From positions 248,001 to 312,000 of the forward strand of contig JBBTTE010000003.1 of NCBI GenBank assembly GCA_038064395.1: DNA of 64,000 bases, read 5' to 3'. Made by a program: the position numbers and the translations under genes. This DNA is from JBBTTE01 sp038064395 (GTDB taxonomy: Bacteria > Patescibacteriota > Saccharimonadia > Saccharimonadales > UBA4665). Numbering within the stretch: position 1 is the stretch's first letter; every line of letters starts with the position of its first letter. The notes under the pieces were generated by a model. The model had not been told where the DNA came from, did not search any database, and saw nothing but the letters and a program-made list of their open reading frames with translations. Shown piece by piece: positions 58,978 through 64,000 of this stretch.

Positions 58978-60252
58978 ATGAGTTTTGTAGACAAAGTTAA
59001 GATAACAGCATCAGCTGGTGCCGGTGGTGACGGCAAGCTGAGCTTTCGTCATGAGAAGTTTATTGACAAAGGCGGGCCCGACGGTGGTGACGGTGGTCAC
59101 GGCGGTGACATTATCCTGATGGGTAGTCGCAACCAGAACACCTTGGCGACCTTCCGATATAACAAGTTAGTGTCTGCCGATGATGGCAGGTCAGGTGGCA
59201 AGACTCGCATGCACGGCCGCAGCGCCAAGCATTTAATCGTGCCTTTGCCCGTCGGCACTGTGGCTACTAACGAAGACGGCGAAATCGTAGCCGACCTTGT
59301 AGAAGACGGCCAGAAGGTGATTGTAGCCAAGGGTGGTCATGGCGGATTCGGCAATGCTCACTTCGTATCATCTCGTCGCCAAGCTCCAAACTTTGCCGAA
59401 AAGGGCGAAAAGGGCGAAATCTTCGAACTACAACTTGAGCTTAAGATGATTGCCGATGTTGGTCTTGTTGGCTTGCCCAACGCTGGTAAGTCAACATTAC
59501 TTAGCAAGTTAAGTAATGCTCGACCAGAGATCGCTGACTATCCTTTTACTACTCTGACACCTAACTTGGGCGTTGTTGATATTGATAATGAAACCAGCGT
59601 TCTGATGGCCGACATACCAGGTTTGATCGAAGGTGCGGCTGAAGGTAAGGGGTTGGGACATGACTTCTTGCGTCACGTTGAACGTACAGCTGTTATATTG
59701 CATTTGATTGATGCCTACACGGAAGATGTTGCTACCGTCTACAAGACTATCAAGGCTGAACTGAAGGCCTACCAACCCGAACTAGCCAAAAGACCAGAGA
59801 TAATTGCGCTGACCAAAGTCGAAGGTCTGGACGATGAGATTATTGATGACTTGGTATCTCAGCTCAAGAAGGCTGCGCCCAAGAAAGCCACTATCTTCGC
59901 TATTTCTTCGCAATCAGGCCAAGGCCTCAAGCCACTTTTATTTGCCATCAAGGACGAGGTTAAGACAGTGCGGGCTAAGCAACCAGAAATTGCTGAAGAT
60001 AACGGCATCCCTGTTTTGACACTAACCGACACTTCGGGCGCCTATGACGTCACGAGGGAAGGCGATGTTTTCATAGTCAAAGGTGAGCGCATTGAGAAGT
60101 TCGCAGGTCGTACTGACTTCGAAAACGATCAAGGCATTCAACGACTGCGCGACATAATGAAGCGAGCGGGTATCTTACACGAACTTCGTCGCCAAGGCAT
60201 CGAACCAGAACAGATTATTAGAATTGGCGATGCTGGAGAGATGCCGTACTAG
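58978..60252 (+). CDS. obgE: GTPase Obg/CgtA
   Basis: 424 residues. The Gly-rich Obg fold comes first (GAGGDGKLSFRHEKF, GGPDGGDGGHGG), then the GTPase domain with G1 GLPNAGKS, G2 TTLTPNLG, G3 DIPGLIEGA and G4 TKVE, and an OCT C-terminal domain (TREGDVFIVKGERIEKF). It assists ribosome assembly and stress control. TATACT lies 10 nt before the ATG. sbcB follows after 4 nt. Confidence 0.96.
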   Translation: MSFVDKVKITASAGAGGDGKLSFRHEKFIDKGGPDGGDGGHGGDIILMGSRNQNTLATFRYNKLVSADDGRSGGKTRMHGRSAKHLIVPLPVGTVATNEDGEIVADLVEDGQKVIVAKGGHGGFGNAHFVSSRRQAPNFAEKGEKGEIFELQLELKMIADVGLVGLPNAGKSTLLSKLSNARPEIADYPFTTLTPNLGVVDIDNETSVLMADIPGLIEGAAEGKGLGHDFLRHVERTAVILHLIDAYTEDVATVYKTIKAELKAYQPELAKRPEIIALTKVEGLDDEIIDDLVSQLKKAAPKKATIFAISSQSGQGLKPLLFAIKDEVKTVRAKQPEIAEDNGIPVLTLTDTSGAYDVTREGDVFIVKGERIEKFAGRTDFENDQGIQRLRDIMKRAGILHELRRQGIEPEQIIRIGDAGEMPY

Positions 60253-60256
60253 TGCC

Positions 60257-61705
60257 ATGAAGAATAGTTTCTTCTTCTATGACTTAGAGACAACTGGCTT
60301 TGATCCTAGATCAGCGCGAATTATGCAGTTCGCTGGTCAGCGGACAGATATGGATCTTCAGCCGATTGGCGAGCCAGTCAATCTGTTCATCAAGCTAACG
60401 CCCGACGTTCTCCCTTCACCCGATGCCATTCTAGTAACTGGCATAACACCCCAGCAAACTTTGTCTGAAGGCGTGACCGAAGCCGAATTCCTCAAGACGT
60501 TCTACAGCGAAGTCGTGCAGCAGGGGACGATCTTTGCTGGCTTCAATAGTGTGCGGTTTGATGATGAGTTTATGCGTTTCCTCAATTACCGTAACTTCTA
60601 CGATGCTTATGAATGGCATTGGCAGAACGGTTGCTCGCGCTGGGACTTGCTGGATACGGTTCGCATGACACGAGCTCTTCGGCCAGATGGCATTGAGTGG
60701 CCTTTTGCTTCTGACGGTAAGCCGGCCAACAGATTAGAGCTGCTTTCCTCGGTTAATAAGTTAGAACACAGCCATGCGCACGATGCTTTGAGCGACGTCA
60801 CCGCTACCATCGCCGTGGCTGGCCTGATTAAGACAGCCCATCCAGACCTCTTCGAATATTTGGTGAAGATGCGTGACAAAAAGGAAGTTGCCAAGCTAGT
60901 GGGTAAGGGCGAGCCCTTTGTCTATACTTCTGGCCGTTATCCAAGTTCTAGCCTTCATACTACCGTGGCTGTAGAGCTTGCCAAGCACCCTCAAGACGGG
61001 GCGTCTTTGGTCTACGACCTTAGGCATGATCCAGCACCGTTCCTATCGATGTCTGTCGATGAGTTGGTTGAAGCTTGGAAGTTCACTCGTGATCCAGATG
61101 CTTTGCGGCTCCCTGTTAAAACGATCAAATTCAATCGTTGTCCGGCCGTAGCGCCACTCGGTGTTATCAAAGATACTGAAGCCCAAGGGCGAATTGCCCT
61201 GAGCCTCGACACGGTCACCAAGAATCGCAAGCTCCTTAAGGCGAGTCAATCAGAGTTTGCTGCCAAAGTCTTGAAGACTATAGAGCAGCTTGATACTGCT
61301 CGCGAGCAAGCCTCACTAGTAGATAACCAGTTAACTGTTGATGAACGATTGTACGAGGGTTTCGTCGGTCCGCGCGACAAGCAATTAATGAGTGTAGCTC
61401 GGGCTGCTGAGCCAGAAGAGCTAAGTGATTTGATTGGCGACTTCAAGGATGAGCGTCTCAAGAGCCTCTTGCCTCTGTACAAAGCCCGCAATTATCCGTC
61501 TAAGCTAGCTCCAGAAGAACAGGCGGCATGGGATAATTTCTGTCGAATACGACTGTTTGAAGGTGGTGATGAAAGTCGGCTGGCCAAATACTTCGCTCGA
61601 CTTGGTGAACTTGCTAGCGGCAAGCTAAGTGGTGAGCAAGAATACTTATTAGAAGAGCTACAGCTGTACGGTCAGTCTATAATGCCCGCAGATGCAGCTG
61701 GCTAG
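60257..61705 (+). CDS. sbcB: Exodeoxyribonuclease I
   Basis: 482 residues; 3'-5' exonuclease on single-stranded DNA. DEDDh motifs: FFYDLETTGFD at the N-terminus, FNSVRFDDEF in the middle and SHAHDALSDVTAT (His-x4-Asp). Beyond the nuclease domain the SH3-like and helical C-terminal domains of ExoI are visible. ATG 60257 is 4 nt after obgE; the longer frame from 60224 lies in obgE. Its 3' end overlaps a small gene on the minus strand by 29 bp. Confidence 0.93.
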   Translation: MKNSFFFYDLETTGFDPRSARIMQFAGQRTDMDLQPIGEPVNLFIKLTPDVLPSPDAILVTGITPQQTLSEGVTEAEFLKTFYSEVVQQGTIFAGFNSVRFDDEFMRFLNYRNFYDAYEWHWQNGCSRWDLLDTVRMTRALRPDGIEWPFASDGKPANRLELLSSVNKLEHSHAHDALSDVTATIAVAGLIKTAHPDLFEYLVKMRDKKEVAKLVGKGEPFVYTSGRYPSSSLHTTVAVELAKHPQDGASLVYDLRHDPAPFLSMSVDELVEAWKFTRDPDALRLPVKTIKFNRCPAVAPLGVIKDTEAQGRIALSLDTVTKNRKLLKASQSEFAAKVLKTIEQLDTAREQASLVDNQLTVDERLYEGFVGPRDKQLMSVARAAEPEELSDLIGDFKDERLKSLLPLYKARNYPSKLAPEEQAAWDNFCRIRLFEGGDESRLAKYFARLGELASGKLSGEQEYLLEELQLYGQSIMPADAAG

Positions 61706-61889
61706 CGTGCAAAGGCTGGCGTTGCTGTGTGCCAAAGATTTCATCGACAACTTCGTTGATCAAGCGCCCGATGCGAGGCTTCACGCGCCATGCAGCAACG
61801 ATCAGTAAGGCCATAATAGCTAGCCACACCTGAAACGAGATTGCGATATTGGTGCCTGGGACTATCCCTAGGACTAAGAAACTGTACAT
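61677..61889 (-). CDS. Small membrane protein
   Basis: 70 residues. It begins MYSFLVLGIVPGTNIAISFQVWLAI, two hydrophobic stretches, then a basic segment (WRVKPRIGRLINEVVDEIFG). The short, repeat-free form and the proposed ATG 61889 are consistent with a real gene. A weak -10 (TATAAG) lies upstream on the minus strand. Its C-terminus overlaps the end of sbcB. Known relatives in this lineage exist by my impression only; function unknown. Confidence 0.55.
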   Translation of the reverse strand: MYSFLVLGIVPGTNIAISFQVWLAIMALLIVAAWRVKPRIGRLINEVVDEIFGTQQRQPLHASQLHLRAL

Positions 61890-62019
61890 CACGTGCCCTT
61901 ATAATCCTTTAAGATTTGAGCCGAATTATACACCTATTTGTTAATAGGTCAAGAATATTCTATTCATGCTTATGTTTGCAATCGGATAGTCGGTAACAAA
62001 TTTGGGCAGTATATAGAAT

Positions 62020-62069
62020 CCATATACAAAACATATAGATTTTATATGGTGCCAGTGACGTCACATGGC
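62020..62069. promoter_or_regulatory. Palindromic elements upstream of uvrA
   Basis: CCATATA (62020-62026) and TATATGG (62043-62049) form inverted arms. Next lies the perfect palindrome GTGACGTCAC (62055-62064), itself flanked by GCCA and TGGC. This fits an operator upstream of the uvrA promoter. It is not a standard LexA box. Confidence 0.4.
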
Positions 62070-62108
62070 GAAAACACAGAAACACTGGTAATTTAAGGTG
62101 TTTTTGTG

Positions 62109-62114
62109 TATAAT
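62109..62114 (+). promoter_or_regulatory. -10 element for uvrA
   Basis: TATAAT 49 nt upstream of the start, with only weak -35 similarity (TGGTAA, 17 bp away). It leaves a leader of about 40 nt with GAGGGA just before the GTG start. Confidence 0.5.
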
Positions 62115-62162
62115 TGAGCGCCTTGGAGAGCACCAAAAGAGTTGTAATCGAGGGAGAATTCT

Positions 62163-64000
62163 GTGGCTGATGAGATAGTGGTCAAGGGCGCGCGCGAACA
62201 TAATCTCAAGAACATTGACGTTAACATTCCGCGCAATAAGTTGGTAGTTATTACTGGATTAAGTGGCTCGGGCAAGTCTAGCTTAGCTTTTGATACGATT
62301 TATGCCGAAGGGCAGAGACGCTATGTTGAGTCCCTAAGTTCTTATGCGCGCCAGTTCTTAGGATTAATGGAGAAGCCTGACGTCGATCAGATCGATGGCT
62401 TGAGCCCAGCTATATCTATCGATCAGAAGTCGACTTCTCGTAATCCACGTTCGACAGTCGCGACTGTTACCGAGATCTATGATTACTTAAGATTGCTTTA
62501 TGCTCGCATCGGCGTGCCGCATTGTCCAGTTGATGGCAGCGCCGTCGTGAGACAGACAACCAACGGCATTATTGATCAGATTAATGCCACCACTAAGGGC
62601 AAGCGCCTGATGGTTCTGGCTCCTGTAGTTATCGACAAGAAAGGCGCCTTTGAGCACATCCCAGAGCAGTATCAACGAGCTGGCTTCGCTCGCGTAAGGG
62701 TAGACGGAGTTGTCTATGCGCTTGATGAATTCCCAGAGCTCGACAAGGCCAAGCGTCACCGAATCGAAGTCGTAGTCGACCGTCTGGTTAATGATGCAGA
62801 CAGTCGCAACCGTCTTGTCCAGTCTGTCGAACAGTCATTAGACATCGCCGAGGGTAAGGTCGTAATCGCCGATGCCGATTCCAAGGAAGACAAAACATGG
62901 AGCTACAGCCTAATGTACGCTTGTCCGAAGCACCCTGAGATTAATATCCCAGAACTTGAGCCGCGAACCTTTAGCTTCAACAGTCCACACGGCGCCTGCC
63001 CAACCTGTACCGGTCTTGGTAATCGTATGGAAGTTGACCCCGAGCTAGTCATCCCTAACGGTAACCTAACCATCGCCGAGGGTGCTATTCGTCCGTATAA
63101 CCGAATCAACGTCGATACTTGGTACATCAAGAAGCTCCAAGCCGTGGCCGAGAAGAATGGTTTCACTCTGCATATTCCAACTGGCGAGCTAACAGCTAAG
63201 CAGTTAGAGCTGGTGCTCTATGGAACTGGCGAGCAGAAGTTCAACGTAGCCCTTGGCACCGGACGTTCGTTCGAGACAACTTACGAGGGCGTCATACCCA
63301 ACCTAGAACGCCGTTACAAGGAGACTGACAGTGACTTCATAAGACGTGATATCGAGAGATTCATGCAAGAACGTCCTTGCCACGCCTGTCACGGTCTCAG
63401 ACTAAAGCCAGAAGTTCTAGCTATCACTATTGGCAAAGAATCTATCATGGATGTCTGCTCGTTGTCGATTGATGATGCTCTAATCTGGTTCAATGGCCTC
63501 AAGCTGAACAGCAAAGAAACCACCATCGCACAGATGATCCTTAAGGAAATCGGCGCTAGGTTGCAGTTCCTTCAAGACGTTGGCCTGAACTACCTTAATT
63601 TGTTAAGGGGCGCTACAACACTTAGTGGTGGTGAAGCTCAGCGCATTAGGCTAGCAACACAGATTGGCTCTGGCTTGATGGGCGTCCTCTATGTTCTTGA
63701 CGAGCCAAGTATTGGTCTACACCAACGGGATAATGCTCGCCTGATTCGGACTCTCAAGCACCTAAGAGATCTGGGCAACACTGTGATTGTTGTTGAGCAT
63801 GACGAAGAGACAATCCGCACTGCCGACTACCTACTAGACATTGGCCCAGGCGCCGGTATTCATGGAGGTGAGGTTGTGGCAGCAGGTTCGCCTGCCGAAG
63901 TCATGAAGGTCAAAGCCAGCGTGACAGCCCAATACCTATCGGGTGGTAAAGAAATCGCCACTCCCAAGAAGCGTCGCAAGGGCAATGACAAGTCGATCAT
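62163..64000 (+). CDS. uvrA: Excinuclease ABC subunit A (3' end outside window)
   Basis: The first 612 residues are visible. The first P-loop is GLSGSGKSS (about residues 32-40). The UvrB-binding region is followed by zinc module 1: its first pair reads CPKH (Cys-x2-His instead of Cys-x2-Cys) and the second is CPTC in GACPTCTGLG. The signature is LSGGEAQRIRLA, Walker B VLYVLDEPSIGLH. It recognises DNA lesions for nucleotide excision repair. GTG 62163 has GAGGGAGA upstream. The C-terminal ATPase half is beyond the right edge. Confidence 0.95.
   Translation, partial: MADEIVVKGAREHNLKNIDVNIPRNKLVVITGLSGSGKSSLAFDTIYAEGQRRYVESLSSYARQFLGLMEKPDVDQIDGLSPAISIDQKSTSRNPRSTVATVTEIYDYLRLLYARIGVPHCPVDGSAVVRQTTNGIIDQINATTKGKRLMVLAPVVIDKKGAFEHIPEQYQRAGFARVRVDGVVYALDEFPELDKAKRHRIEVVVDRLVNDADSRNRLVQSVEQSLDIAEGKVVIADADSKEDKTWSYSLMYACPKHPEINIPELEPRTFSFNSPHGACPTCTGLGNRMEVDPELVIPNGNLTIAEGAIRPYNRINVDTWYIKKLQAVAEKNGFTLHIPTGELTAKQLELVLYGTGEQKFNVALGTGRSFETTYEGVIPNLERRYKETDSDFIRRDIERFMQERPCHACHGLRLKPEVLAITIGKESIMDVCSLSIDDALIWFNGLKLNSKETTIAQMILKEIGARLQFLQDVGLNYLNLLRGATTLSGGEAQRIRLATQIGSGLMGVLYVLDEPSIGLHQRDNARLIRTLKHLRDLGNTVIVVEHDEETIRTADYLLDIGPGAGIHGGEVVAAGSPAEVMKVKASVTAQYLSGGKEIATPKKRRKGNDKSI

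Noticed and set aside
1..64000. CRISPR arrays, insertion sequences, integrases or prophage genes
   Set aside because: No spaced direct repeats, transposase motifs or phage genes were recognised; the baseplate J-like similarity at 54468 is within a membrane protein and does not indicate a prophage.

Overview
The window looks like part of a small, host-associated Patescibacteria/CPR genome, most likely Candidatus Saccharibacteria (TM7). The basis is gene content and style: tightly packed genes with short or overlapping junctions, many lineage-restricted membrane and surface proteins, short versions of housekeeping enzymes (an alanyl-tRNA synthetase ending after its editing domain), a divergent F1 ATPase set, and standard use of TGA as stop (which argues against Gracilibacteria/SR1). 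I see no insertion sequence, prophage or CRISPR array. Lineage is an inference; no rRNA is present to confirm it.

Layout. 1-6.7 kb: tail of an aspartokinase, tRNA-Arg, folC-folA, a hypothetical gene, a membrane-anchored copper nitrite reductase homologue, tRNA-Lys, a membrane protein, folD and a six-helix membrane protein. 6.6-11.2 kb (minus strand): MurL-type epimerase and MurD ligase, a lone receiver protein, a pyruvoyl-dependent arginine decarboxylase and a DUF2156 protein. 11.2-16.3 kb: membrane protein, small protein and sensor histidine kinase, then two surface proteins behind a near-consensus promoter, the second with a sortase-type C-terminus. 16.5-23.5 kb: tRNA-Glu, a stop-interrupted small membrane protein, lower glycolysis (pyk-pgk-tpiA) and a UvrD/PcrA helicase. 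23.5-31.9 kb: cupin, RpfB-like muralytic protein with rsmA, MarR regulator, ImmA/IrrE-type peptidase, tmRNA, FKBP isomerase, HAD phosphatase and an RRM protein. 32-37.6 kb: trehalase, metG, tatD, iscS. 37.7-43 kb: ATP synthase genes b, delta, alpha, gamma, beta and epsilon, without a or c. 43-50.7 kb: mnmA, pilin-like and secreted proteins, alaS and an ABC exporter. 50.8-64 kb: a divergent sigma-70-like factor, an actin-like PilM/FtsA-type protein with a large membrane partner, ruvX, mltG, a LysM-CHAP hydrolase, obgE, sbcB and the start of uvrA.

How it fits together. Much of the window concerns the cell envelope: precursor synthesis (MurD/MurL), remodelling (RpfB-like, MltG, LysM-CHAP) and display of surface proteins. 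Energy genes are glycolytic kinases plus an ATPase that may hydrolyse or make ATP. IscS and MnmA suggest tRNA thiolation. Two initiation styles coexist. At least a dozen genes have an extended -10 element (TGnTAnAAT-like) whose end lies 6-9 nt before the start codon, implying leaderless mRNAs. Others have a strong AAGGAG site, including one that appears to start at ATT.
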